DNA of 64,000 bases from Arthrobacter sp. AQ5-05 (GTDB lineage Bacteria; Actinomycetota; Actinomycetes; Actinomycetales; Micrococcaceae): positions 62,001 through 126,000 of the forward strand of contig NZ_QMKQ01000011.1 in NCBI RefSeq assembly GCF_003287975.1. The letters are read 5' to 3'. Below, piece after piece: positions 57,439 through 64,000 of the stretch. Each line of letters opens with the position of its first letter. The stretch's first letter is position 1. The notes under the pieces were generated by a model. That model worked only from the letters and a program-made list of their open reading frames with translations. It was not told the origin of the DNA and made no database searches. The position numbers were made by a program, and so were the translations under genes.

Positions 57439-57444
57439 GCGTGG

Positions 57445-57502
57445 CTTCGGTAACAAAGGGGTACCGAAGTGTCCCCGACCTGCCCCAAAGGGCGGGTCGG
57501 GG
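57445..57502. other. Two consecutive hairpins between radA and disA
   Basis: CTTCGGTA (57445-57452) pairs with TACCGAAG (57462-57469); then CCCCGACC.GCCC (57473-57485) pairs with GGGC.GGTCGGGG (57490-57502). The second may terminate radA transcription. TAGGTAGTAG further on could be part of the disA promoter. Confidence 0.55.
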
Positions 57503-57555
57503 TTCGGAGTTGGCCATACGATAGGTAGTAGTCCCCTGGAAGGAAATGGCCACCC

Positions 57556-58632
57556 ATGTCGAAGAGCCCCGAAGATGCGCTGCGCGCCACGCTGGCCCGC
57601 GTTGCACCCGGTACGGAGCTGCGCGACGGGTTGGAACGCATCCTGCGCGGCCGCACCGGTGCGCTGATCGTGTTGGGGCACGACCGGGTGGTCGATTCGA
57701 TCTGCTCCGGCGGCTTCGACATCGACATTGCCTTCTCCCCCACCAGGTTGCGCGAGCTGGCCAAGATGGACGGGGCGATCGTCTGCGACAAGGACGGTTC
57801 CAACATCCTGCGCGCCGGGGTGCAGCTGGTTCCGGACCACTCGATCCCCACCCAGGAATCGGGCACCCGGCACCGCACCGCCGAGCGCGTGGCCATCCAG
57901 ACCGGTTTCCCGGTCGTCTCGGTCTCGCAGTCGATGCACATCATCGCCCTCTACGTCCAGGGCATCCGCTACCTGCTCGAGGGCTCCGAACCGGTGCTGG
58001 CCCGCGGCAACCAGGCTCTTGCCACCCTGGAACGCTACCGCTCGCGCCTCGACCAGGTCACCAGCGCGCTGTCCGCGGCGGAGATCGAGGCCGTCGTGAC
58101 GGTCCGCGACGTCGCGGCGGTGCTGCAGCGCCAGGAAATGGTGCGCCGCATCTCCGAGGAGATCGCCCAGTACGTGCTGGAGCTCGGCGCCGATGGCCGG
58201 TTGCTCGCGCTGCAGCTCGACGAGCTTTCCGCGGGCCTTGGCCCGGGCTCGGACCTGCTGCTGAAGGACTACTCGAACCTGGGCCGCGAGGAACTGGACA
58301 TCGAGGCGGCGCTGAAGAAGCTGCAGAGCCTTGATTCCACCGACCTGATCGACCTGGGCAAGTTCGCCGCCATCCTGGGCATCAGCCCCGGCATCGATTC
58401 GCTCGAGGCCGTCGTGGCACCCAAGGGACACCGGTTGCTCGCGGGCATCAAGTCGGTGCCGCGCGCGGTGGCCGATCGGCTGGTCAACAACTTCGGCGGC
58501 CTGCAGCGGCTGATGGCCGCCAACATCGAGGACCTGATGGCGGTGGACGGGATCGGCGAGCAACGCGCCCGCACCGTGCGCGAGGGACTCTCCCGCGTCG
58601 CCGAGTCCTCGCTGCTGGACCGCTTCCTCTAA
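57556..58632 (+). CDS. disA: DNA integrity scanning diadenylate cyclase
   Basis: Makes c-di-AMP from two ATP and monitors DNA damage. 358 residues. The DAC domain holds the catalytic DGA (about 72-74) and RHR (about 105-107) motifs in MDGAIVCDKDGSNIL and SGTRHRTAERV. Next come a helical spine and the C-terminal helix-hairpin-helix DNA-binding domain (NIEDLMAVDGIGEQRARTV). All active-site motifs are intact. GGAAGG lies 11 nt before the ATG. It follows radA; RadA restrains DisA in other bacteria (family knowledge). No c-di-AMP phosphodiesterase is in the window. Confidence 0.97.
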   Translation: MSKSPEDALRATLARVAPGTELRDGLERILRGRTGALIVLGHDRVVDSICSGGFDIDIAFSPTRLRELAKMDGAIVCDKDGSNILRAGVQLVPDHSIPTQESGTRHRTAERVAIQTGFPVVSVSQSMHIIALYVQGIRYLLEGSEPVLARGNQALATLERYRSRLDQVTSALSAAEIEAVVTVRDVAAVLQRQEMVRRISEEIAQYVLELGADGRLLALQLDELSAGLGPGSDLLLKDYSNLGREELDIEAALKKLQSLDSTDLIDLGKFAAILGISPGIDSLEAVVAPKGHRLLAGIKSVPRAVADRLVNNFGGLQRLMAANIEDLMAVDGIGEQRARTVREGLSRVAESSLLDRFL

Positions 58633-58657
58633 ACCGGGACGCCGGCCGGCCGGCGCG

Positions 58658-59278
58658 CTACTTCAGTTCGAACTTCGCGGTCTCGCTGCCCAGGTCCCCC
58701 AGCTTCGCGGTGAATCCGTACCAGCCCGGCCGCGGCTTGGCGCTCACGATCTTGCAGCCCGGAGCGCTGCGCACCCGGGTCCAGGTGAAGCGGGCGGTCT
58801 CGCTGGAGCCTGGCTTGATGGTGATTTCGGTGTCCATCGGGTCCTGCACGCAGTCCGAGGTGGAGAAGATCCGGTCCGAGCCGCTCGTCACCGAGAACTC
58901 CTGCTGGCTGGTGCCCACGTTGACCATGCACTCGGTTGTCCCCGCGTTCTTGATCGTCATCACCAGCACCGGGTTATCGGCCGGCCCGTGGGTGGCCTGG
59001 GCCGTGGATGCCGTGACGAGCACGTCCCCCTCGGGGCACACCGCCGGGCCCGCGGAAGACTCTTCGGTGGGTTCAACCGATGCCTGCGGGGAACTTCCTC
59101 CCTCCTGGCTTGCCGCCGGGGCGGCACCCGGATCGGCGGGGCGCAGCAGGGAAGCCATGCCGAATCCGGCCCATGCCAAAAGCCCGAGGAGAACCAGCGT
59201 GGCGATGAGCACCGCGAGCCGACGACGCCGAAAAACCCGTGCGGAGGGGCGGGTGGAACGGACCTGCTTTTGTGCCAT
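58658..59278 (-). CDS. Membrane-anchored protein with an Ig-like DUF4232-type ectodomain
   Basis: 206 residues. A basic N-terminus (RPSARVFRRRRL) leads to one helix (AVLIATLVLLGLLAWAGFGMASLL), a Ser/Glu/Pro-rich linker and an external domain with three cysteines near VCPEGD, ECMVNVG and DCVQDP. The beta-rich VLVMTIKNAGTTEC segment resembles DUF4232-like domains. Function unknown. TAGCCT ends 6 nt before the ATG at 59278 on the minus strand. Convergent with disA, 26 nt apart; divergent from mutY. Confidence 0.72.
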   Translation of the reverse strand: MAQKQVRSTRPSARVFRRRRLAVLIATLVLLGLLAWAGFGMASLLRPADPGAAPAASQEGGSSPQASVEPTEESSAGPAVCPEGDVLVTASTAQATHGPADNPVLVMTIKNAGTTECMVNVGTSQQEFSVTSGSDRIFSTSDCVQDPMDTEITIKPGSSETARFTWTRVRSAPGCKIVSAKPRPGWYGFTAKLGDLGSETAKFELK

Positions 59279-59284
59279 GCCTCA

Positions 59285-59290
59285 AGGCTA
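59285..59290 (-). promoter_or_regulatory. Candidate leaderless -10 hexamer
   Basis: On the minus strand TAGCCT lies 6 nt before the ATG of the membrane-anchored protein gene, without an intervening strong ribosome site. Confidence 0.4.
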
Positions 59291-59381
59291 CGAAACCAAT
59301 CGTTTTGATCCCGACTCCCACGCCGCCAGCTAGAGTGATATCGCCAGCATTCCCCTTCCAGCCAAAGGAATTCCCCTTACC

Positions 59382-60377
59382 GTGCCGCACCCCGACCTGC
59401 CGAGAATCCACCGTGAGATCAACGACTGGTATCTCTCCCACGCCCGCGACCTGCCGTGGCGCCGCGAGTCTGCCGGGCCGTGGTCCGTGATGGTCTCGGA
59501 GTTCATGCTGCAGCAGACCCCGGTGGTTCGGGTGCTCCCGGTGTGGGAAGCCTGGATGGAGCGCTGGCCCTCCCCGGCCGCGCTGGCCGCCGAACCGGTC
59601 GCCGAGGCCGTCAAGGCCTGGGGCCGTCTGGGGTACCCGCGCAGGGCCCTGCGCCTGCATGCCGCCGCCACCGTGATCGCCAACGAGCATGGCGGCCGGG
59701 TCCCGGGGACCGAGGCGGAGCTGCTCGCCCTTCCCGGAATCGGCACCTACACCGCCGCGGCCATCGCGTGCTTCGCCTTCAACGTCCCCACCGTGGTGGT
59801 GGACACCAACATCCGCCGGGTCCACGCCCGGCTGGTCAGCGGCAGGGCGTTGCCCGGGCAGAACCAGAACGCCGCCGAACTCGCACTGGCCGCACGCCTG
59901 CTTCCCGAATCCGGCCCCGGGAATCCAGACGGCACGGCGCTGGCCAACGGCTGGAACATCGCGGTGATGGAGCTCGGCGCCCTGGTGTGCACGGCCCGTT
60001 CCCCGCGCTGCGAGGACTGCCCGGTGATCGAGAGCTGCGCCTGGATTGCCGCCGGGCGCCCCGAACCCCACTACAAGCCCAAGGGCCAGCCGTGGCACGG
60101 CACGGACCGGCAGGTGCGCGGGGCAATGATGGCGGTGCTGCGGCACTCCGCCGGCCCGGTGGACCGCTCCGAGCTGCTCGGGGTCCCCGACCTTGCGTTC
60201 GAGGGGCCGGACGCCCGCCGGCTGAACCCGGCACGCGAGGCCGAGCCCATCCACCAAGCGTGGGTCGGCCTGCACGCGCTGGAGGCCGACACCGGGCAAC
60301 GCGAACGCGCCCTGGATTCGCTGCTGGCCGACGGCTTGGCCCAGCAGTCCCCAGCAGGCATCGGGCTGCCGCACTGA
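59382..60377 (+). CDS. mutY: A/G-specific adenine glycosylase
   Basis: 331 residues. Removes adenine mispaired with 8-oxoguanine. The catalytic Glu lies in SEFMLQQTPVVRV near residue 40, the helix-hairpin-helix is LPGIGTYTAAAI near 122, the catalytic Asp is in VVVDTNIRRVH at about 141, and the [4Fe-4S] ligands are Cys203, Cys210, Cys213 and Cys219 (C-6x-C-2x-C-5x-C). The C-terminal MutT-like 8-oxoG recognition domain is short, as in other actinobacteria. GTG start at 59382 with TTACC upstream; the ribosome site is weak. Confidence 0.94.
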   Translation: MPHPDLPRIHREINDWYLSHARDLPWRRESAGPWSVMVSEFMLQQTPVVRVLPVWEAWMERWPSPAALAAEPVAEAVKAWGRLGYPRRALRLHAAATVIANEHGGRVPGTEAELLALPGIGTYTAAAIACFAFNVPTVVVDTNIRRVHARLVSGRALPGQNQNAAELALAARLLPESGPGNPDGTALANGWNIAVMELGALVCTARSPRCEDCPVIESCAWIAAGRPEPHYKPKGQPWHGTDRQVRGAMMAVLRHSAGPVDRSELLGVPDLAFEGPDARRLNPAREAEPIHQAWVGLHALEADTGQRERALDSLLADGLAQQSPAGIGLPH

Positions 60378-60405
60378 CCCGGAAAGCACGTGCCCGTTCC
60401 GCGGA

Positions 60406-60912
60406 CTAGAAGTGGGTGATCATCCGGGTGTTGCCCAGCGTGTTTGGCTTGACCCGGGCCAGGTCCAGGAACTCGGCCACGCCCTCATCGGTGGAGCGCA
60501 GGAGCTCGGAGTAGACCTCCGGGTCGACGGCGGACTGCTCCGCCATCACGGAGAACCCGTTGCGCAGGAAGAAGTCGACCTCGAAGGTCAGGCAGAACAC
60601 CCGTGACACCCCCAGTTCGCGGGCCTCGACGAGCAGTTTCTGCAGGAGGCTGTGCCCCACGCCGTGGCCGCGCCATCCGGCGTCCGTGGCCAGGGTTCGG
60701 ACCTCCGCAATGTCTTCCCACATCACGTGCAGCCCGCCGCAACCGATGACGTTCCCCTCCGAGTCTTCGGCAACAAAGAATTCCTGCAGGTTCTCGTAGT
60801 AGGCGACCGCTTCTTTTTCCAGCAGTACGCGGTTTTCGGCCAACGGCCGGACCAGGTCTCGGATGCTCTTCACATCGCTGGTCTTGGCGCGCCTCACGGT
60901 AAAGGAATTCAT
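60406..60912 (-). CDS. N-acetylglutamate-synthase-like GNAT acetyltransferase
   Basis: 168 residues. The GNAT motif A is TDAGWRGHGVGHSLLQKLL near residue 78; EFFVAEDSEGNVIGCGGLHVMWEDIAEVRTL is the beta4 region, and VFCLTFEVDFFLRNGF is motif B. The short protein with no kinase-like domain matches the single-domain amino-acid N-acetyltransferases (ArgA/ArgO type) that supply the first arginine biosynthetic step in actinobacteria (family knowledge). The MITHF C-terminus is preserved. ATG at 60912. Convergent with mutY; function as glutamate acetyltransferase is likely but not proven. Confidence 0.8.
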   Translation of the reverse strand: MNSFTVRRAKTSDVKSIRDLVRPLAENRVLLEKEAVAYYENLQEFFVAEDSEGNVIGCGGLHVMWEDIAEVRTLATDAGWRGHGVGHSLLQKLLVEARELGVSRVFCLTFEVDFFLRNGFSVMAEQSAVDPEVYSELLRSTDEGVAEFLDLARVKPNTLGNTRMITHF

Positions 60913-60981
60913 CTAAGTATCCTATGCCCGGCACCGGGGCCCGGGTTCAATTGTGTAGCGGCAGCCCCGAACCGTTCCGGT

Positions 60982-61045
60982 GCATGCAAAACGCCCCTGG
61001 GATGGCTTTCCTTGCGGATACCACCCCAGGGGCGCAGTTGCATGC
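60982..61045 (-). terminator. Rho-independent terminator of clpC
   Basis: On the minus strand a long stem (CGCCCCTGGG.TGG with CCA.CCCAGGGGCG) is followed by TTTT; flanking GCATGCAA and TTGCATGC extend the pairing. It begins 8 nt beyond the clpC stop. Confidence 0.85.
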
Positions 61046-61052
61046 TTCGGGC

Positions 61053-63566
61053 TTAGCCCTCGATGGCGACCGGTGCCGGCTCGCCCTCGATCTGCGGGGT
61101 CCCACCCTCGCCGTGGAAGGTGAACGTCGCTTCGTCTCCCTCGCCGTCGACATCGACCTTGATGTGCTGTCCGGAGACCAGCTCGCCAAAGAGGATCTTC
61201 TCCGAAAGCTGGTCCTCGATGTCGCGCTGCATGGTCCGACGCAGCGGCCGGGCGCCCATCGCCGGATCGTAGCCGCGGGTCGCCAGCAAGACGCGTGCGG
61301 CCTGGGACAGCTCGATGGTCATGTTCCGGTCCACCAGGCGCTTGCGCAAGCGTCCGAGGAACAGATCCACGATCTCCACGATCTCGTCCTGGGTCAGCTG
61401 CGGGAAGACCACCACGTCGTCAACACGGTTCAGGAACTCGGGACGGAAGTGCTGGCGCAGCTCTTCCTGGACCTTGGCCTGCATGCGGTTGTAACCGGTC
61501 TTGGTATCGCTGGACGACTGGAAGCCGGTCATGACGCCCTTGGAGATGTCGCGGGTGCCAAGGTTGGTGGTCATGATGATGATCGTGTTCTTGAAGTCCA
61601 CGACGCGCCCCTGGGAGTCGGTCAAACGGCCGTCTTCCAGGATCTGCAGCAACGAGTTGAACAGGTCGGCGTGGGCCTTTTCGACCTCGTCGAAGAGCAC
61701 CACGGAGAACGGACGGCGACGGACCTTCTCGGTCAGCTGCCCGCCTTCCTCGTAGCCGACGTAGCCCGGAGGTGCACCGAAGAGACGCGAGACCGTGTGC
61801 TTCTCCGAGTACTCGGACATGTCCAGGGTGATCAGCGCGTCTTCCTCACCGAAGAGGAATTCCGCCAGCGCCTTGGCCAGTTCGGTCTTGCCGACGCCTG
61901 TCGGGCCGGCGAAGATGAACGAGCCGCCGGGGCGGTTCGGGTCCTTCAGCCCGGCACGGGTGCGGCGGATGGCCTGCGAAATCGCCTTGATTGCCTCGTT
62001 CTGGCCGATGACCCGCTTGTGCAGCTCATCTTCCATGTTCAGCAGTCGCGTGGATTCTTCCTCGGTCAGCTTGATGACCGGGATACCCGTGGAGTTGGCC
62101 AGGACCTCGGCGATCAGATCGGCATCGACCTCGGCGATCTCGTCGAGCTCACCGTTCTTCCAGGCCTTTTCCTTCTCCGCACGTGCTTCCTGGAGCTTGC
62201 CTTCCTTGTCCCGCAGCGACGCGGCACCCTCGAAGTCCTGCGCATCGATGGCGGCTTCCTTCTCCAGGCGGACCGTGGAGATTTCCTCGTCCATGGCCTT
62301 GAGAGCCGGAGGCGCGGTCATGCGGCGGATGCGCAGGCGTGCCCCGGCCTCATCGATCAAGTCGATGGCCTTGTCCGGCAGGAACCGGTCGGAGATGTAG
62401 CGGTGCGCCAGTTCGGCGGCGGCCACGAGCGCCCCATCGGTGATGGAAACGCGGTGGTGTGCCTCGTAGCGGTCGCGCAGCCCACGCAGGATCTGCGTGG
62501 TGTGCTCCACCGACGGTTCCTTGACCTGGATCGGCTGGAAGCGGCGCTCGAGGGCCGCGTCCTTCTCGATGTGCTTGCGGTACTCGTCAAGTGTGGTCGC
62601 GCCGATGGTCTGCAGCTCACCTCGGGCCAGCATCGGCTTGAGGATCGAGGCCGCATCGATGGCACCTTCGGCGGCACCGGCACCGACCAACGTGTGGATC
62701 TCGTCAATGAAGAGGATGATGTCGCCACGCGTGCGGATTTCCTTGAGCACCTTCTTCAGGCGTTCCTCGAAGTCACCGCGGTAGCGGGAACCGGCAACCA
62801 GGGAACCGAGGTCAAGGGTGTAGAGCTGCTTGTCCTTGATGGTTTCCGGGACGTCTCCGCGCACGATCGCCTGGGCAAGCCCTTCGACGACCGCGGTCTT
62901 GCCGACGCCGGGCTCGCCGATGAGCACAGGGTTGTTCTTGGTTCGTCGCGAGAGGACCTGCATGACGCGTTCCATCTCGAACTCGCGCCCGATGACCGGG
63001 TCGAGCTTGCCTTCGCGGGCCGCGGCGGTGAGGTTGCGGCCGAACTGGTCCAGCACAGCCGAACCTGCCGGTGTGCCTTCGGTTTGGCCGCCGGAGCTGA
63101 CTCCGGCACCTGCGGTTTCCTTGCCGCCCTGGTAACCGGAGAGCAGCTGGATGACCTGCTGGCGCACCCGGGACAGGTCGGCGCCGAGCTTCACCAGGAC
63201 CTGGGCGGCAACGCCCTCGCCCTCGCGAATCAGGCCGAGCAGGATGTGCTCGGTGCCGATGTAGTTGTGGCCCAGCTGGAGCGCCTCGCGCAACGAGAGC
63301 TCAAGCACCTTCTTGGCACGGGGGGTGAAGGGAATATGACCGGACGGAGCCTGCTGGCCCTGTCCGATGATCTCTTGGACCTGCTCACGCACGGCGCCGA
63401 GAGAGATGTTCAGCGACTCAAGGGCCTTGGCCGCTACTCCCTCGCCTTCATGGATGAGGCCGAGCAATACGTGCTCGGTTCCGATGTAGTTGTGGTTGAG
63501 CATGCGCGCCTCTTCTTGGGCAAGCACGACAACGCGACGGGCACGGTCGGTAAATCTCTCAAACAT
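61053..63566 (-). CDS. clpC: ATP-dependent Clp protease ATPase ClpC
   Basis: Unfolds substrates and feeds them to ClpP. 837 residues. Two N-domain repeats ([14 protein letters not shown] and [13 protein letters not shown], each followed by a GTEHxLLGL) occupy 1-145. The first AAA domain carries [13 protein letters not shown] (about 212-224) and [10 protein letters not shown]; a middle UVR region is seen at [16 protein letters not shown]; the second AAA domain has [15 protein letters not shown] and DMSEYSEKH. The VMTGF segment is the ClpP-docking loop. The ATG at 63566 has AGGAG 8 nt upstream. Essential in many actinobacteria; adapters MecA/ClpS are not in this window. Confidence 0.97.
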   Translation of the reverse strand: MFERFTDRARRVVVLAQEEARMLNHNYIGTEHVLLGLIHEGEGVAAKALESLNISLGAVREQVQEIIGQGQQAPSGHIPFTPRAKKVLELSLREALQLGHNYIGTEHILLGLIREGEGVAAQVLVKLGADLSRVRQQVIQLLSGYQGGKETAGAGVSSGGQTEGTPAGSAVLDQFGRNLTAAAREGKLDPVIGREFEMERVMQVLSRRTKNNPVLIGEPGVGKTAVVEGLAQAIVRGDVPETIKDKQLYTLDLGSLVAGSRYRGDFEERLKKVLKEIRTRGDIILFIDEIHTLVGAGAAEGAIDAASILKPMLARGELQTIGATTLDEYRKHIEKDAALERRFQPIQVKEPSVEHTTQILRGLRDRYEAHHRVSITDGALVAAAELAHRYISDRFLPDKAIDLIDEAGARLRIRRMTAPPALKAMDEEISTVRLEKEAAIDAQDFEGAASLRDKEGKLQEARAEKEKAWKNGELDEIAEVDADLIAEVLANSTGIPVIKLTEEESTRLLNMEDELHKRVIGQNEAIKAISQAIRRTRAGLKDPNRPGGSFIFAGPTGVGKTELAKALAEFLFGEEDALITLDMSEYSEKHTVSRLFGAPPGYVGYEEGGQLTEKVRRRPFSVVLFDEVEKAHADLFNSLLQILEDGRLTDSQGRVVDFKNTIIIMTTNLGTRDISKGVMTGFQSSSDTKTGYNRMQAKVQEELRQHFRPEFLNRVDDVVVFPQLTQDEIVEIVDLFLGRLRKRLVDRNMTIELSQAARVLLATRGYDPAMGARPLRRTMQRDIEDQLSEKILFGELVSGQHIKVDVDGEGDEATFTFHGEGGTPQIEGEPAPVAIEG

Positions 63567-63684
63567 GCGGCACACTCCTAGCTAACACGTATTTCGATGC
63601 TACGCATCAAATTCGGGCAAGTGTTGCATGTTCGCCCAAGGGATAACATTGTTCACCCTCGGCGTTCAACTTTGGATAAAACAA

Positions 63685-63728
63685 CGTCGAGGAACCGGTT
63701 CCATTTCACTGGAGCAGATCCCTCGACG
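63685..63728 (-). terminator. Likely terminator of lsr2
   Basis: CGTCGAGG and CCTCGACG (63685-63692 and 63721-63728) form an 8-bp stem around a 28-nt loop, followed on the minus strand by TTGTTTTATCC. It lies 66 nt past the lsr2 stop. Confidence 0.65.
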
Positions 63729-63794
63729 CTTATTCGTATTCCCCACAGCGGCCGGGGGCGCTGGGCCCGCCGGAAGTATCAGGTGCCGAAAGTG

Positions 63795-64000
63795 TTACTT
63801 GGACTTCGAGCGCGACTTCTTCGCCTGGGCTGCATGGTAGGCAGCGATTACATCGGCCTGCAGACGACCGCGGGCGTTGACCTTGACGTTGTTCTCCTTG
63901 GCCCAGGCGCGGATGGCCGGAGCTTCCTTCGGGGTGAACTGCTTCGAGGTGCGCGCAACCTTGATGTAAGGCTTAAAGGCTTCACGGAAAGCTTCTGCAT
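63795..64000 (-). CDS. lsr2: Lsr2 nucleoid-associated protein, C-terminal part (runs off window edge)
   Basis: The 67 residues in the window end in AQAKKSRSKSK and include FTPKEAPAIRAWAKENN and NARGRLQADVIAAY, the C-terminal DNA-binding domain of Lsr2 with its RGR minor-groove (AT-hook-like) motif. Lsr2 is an H-NS analogue that silences AT-rich DNA in actinobacteria. The N-terminal dimerisation part lies beyond position 64000. It is upstream of clpC on the same strand with its own terminator between them. Confidence 0.95.
   Translation of the reverse strand, partial: AEAFREAFKPYIKVARTSKQFTPKEAPAIRAWAKENNVKVNARGRLQADVIAAYHAAQAKKSRSKSK

Noticed and set aside
60924-63581. Long open frame (885 codons) on the + strand opposite clpC
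   Set aside because: A shadow of the GC-rich clpC codon pattern. Composition is abnormal, it has no motif, and the minus strand encodes a textbook ClpC.
1-64000. CRISPR array, prophage, insertion sequence or integrative element
   Set aside because: No regularly spaced repeats, transposase, integrase, phage structural gene or attachment-site duplication at the tRNAs was found.

Overview
The window reads as 64 kb of chromosome from a high-GC Gram-positive actinobacterium, most likely an Arthrobacter relative in the Micrococcaceae (for example Arthrobacter, Paeniglutamicibacter or Glutamicibacter). The clues are strong G/C bias at third codon positions, frequent GTG/TTG starts, an Lsr2 nucleoid protein, an actinobacterial ClpC, a five-gene Asp23/DUF2273/AmaP envelope operon, a GTTCACC direct-repeat PHO box of the actinobacterial type, and many start codons 6-7 nt behind a TANNNT hexamer, as in leaderless transcripts. 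The genus is inferred from protein style, not proven. No prophage, insertion sequence, plasmid gene, CRISPR array or defence island was seen; this is mostly ordinary chromosome with a few decayed genes.

Layout. 1-3 kb: divergent acyl-CoA dehydrogenase and acyl-CoA synthetase, then a MarR regulator. 3.2-6.1 kb: a large secreted modular sialidase behind a palindromic operator. 6.2-9 kb: a MacB/LolD-like ABC exporter pair and a zinc-ribbon metallo-beta-lactamase-fold protein. 9.1-12.6 kb: the distal valine degradation operon (mmsA, 3-hydroxyisobutyryl-CoA hydrolase, mmsB), which shares a 14-nt promoter motif with the acyl-CoA locus. 12.8-15.9 kb: exonuclease III, a conserved hypothetical, a decayed acetyltransferase and a YdcF-like membrane protein. 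15.9-18.1 kb: the Asp23 envelope operon. 18.3-18.7 kb: tRNA-Phe, tRNA-Asp, tRNA-Glu. 18.9-22.6 kb: a small metallopeptidase and two tandem NlpC/P60 cell-wall hydrolases. 22.7-25.3 kb: a double universal stress protein and an NCS2 purine permease.

25.4-30.8 kb: methyltransferases, a spermidine-synthase-like protein, an acetyltransferase, a thiamine-binding-type small protein, a lipoprotein and AzlCD. 30.9-35.7 kb: an AlaX-like pseudogene, a glycerophosphodiester phosphodiesterase, DUF445 and EcsC-like proteins, a frameshifted SHOCT membrane protein and DUF2871. 35.9-42.9 kb: an esterase, an Lrp regulator with an aminotransferase and amino acid permease, a secreted EEP-fold hydrolase and a TPP enzyme. 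43.3-45.7 kb: a PadR-controlled DrrAB-type exporter. 46.1 kb: tRNA-Lys. 47.4-54.8 kb: two phosphate uptake systems (DUF47-Pit and PstSCAB) flanking an Ldh2-type dehydrogenase. 54.9-60.9 kb: an FUSC-like protein, radA, disA, a membrane protein, mutY and an N-acetylglutamate-synthase-like GNAT. 61-64 kb: clpC and the 3' end of lsr2.

The genes form several functional groups: branched-chain acyl-CoA catabolism (0-12.6 kb), envelope and cell-wall maintenance (15-22.6 kb), phosphate acquisition (47-55 kb), and DNA repair with c-di-AMP signalling and protein quality control (55-64 kb). No clearly undescribed system stands out. The observations most worth checking are the recurring leaderless-promoter arrangement, the shared fatty-acid/valine promoter motif, the three pseudogenes and the convergent gene pairs that share a CTAG stop palindrome.
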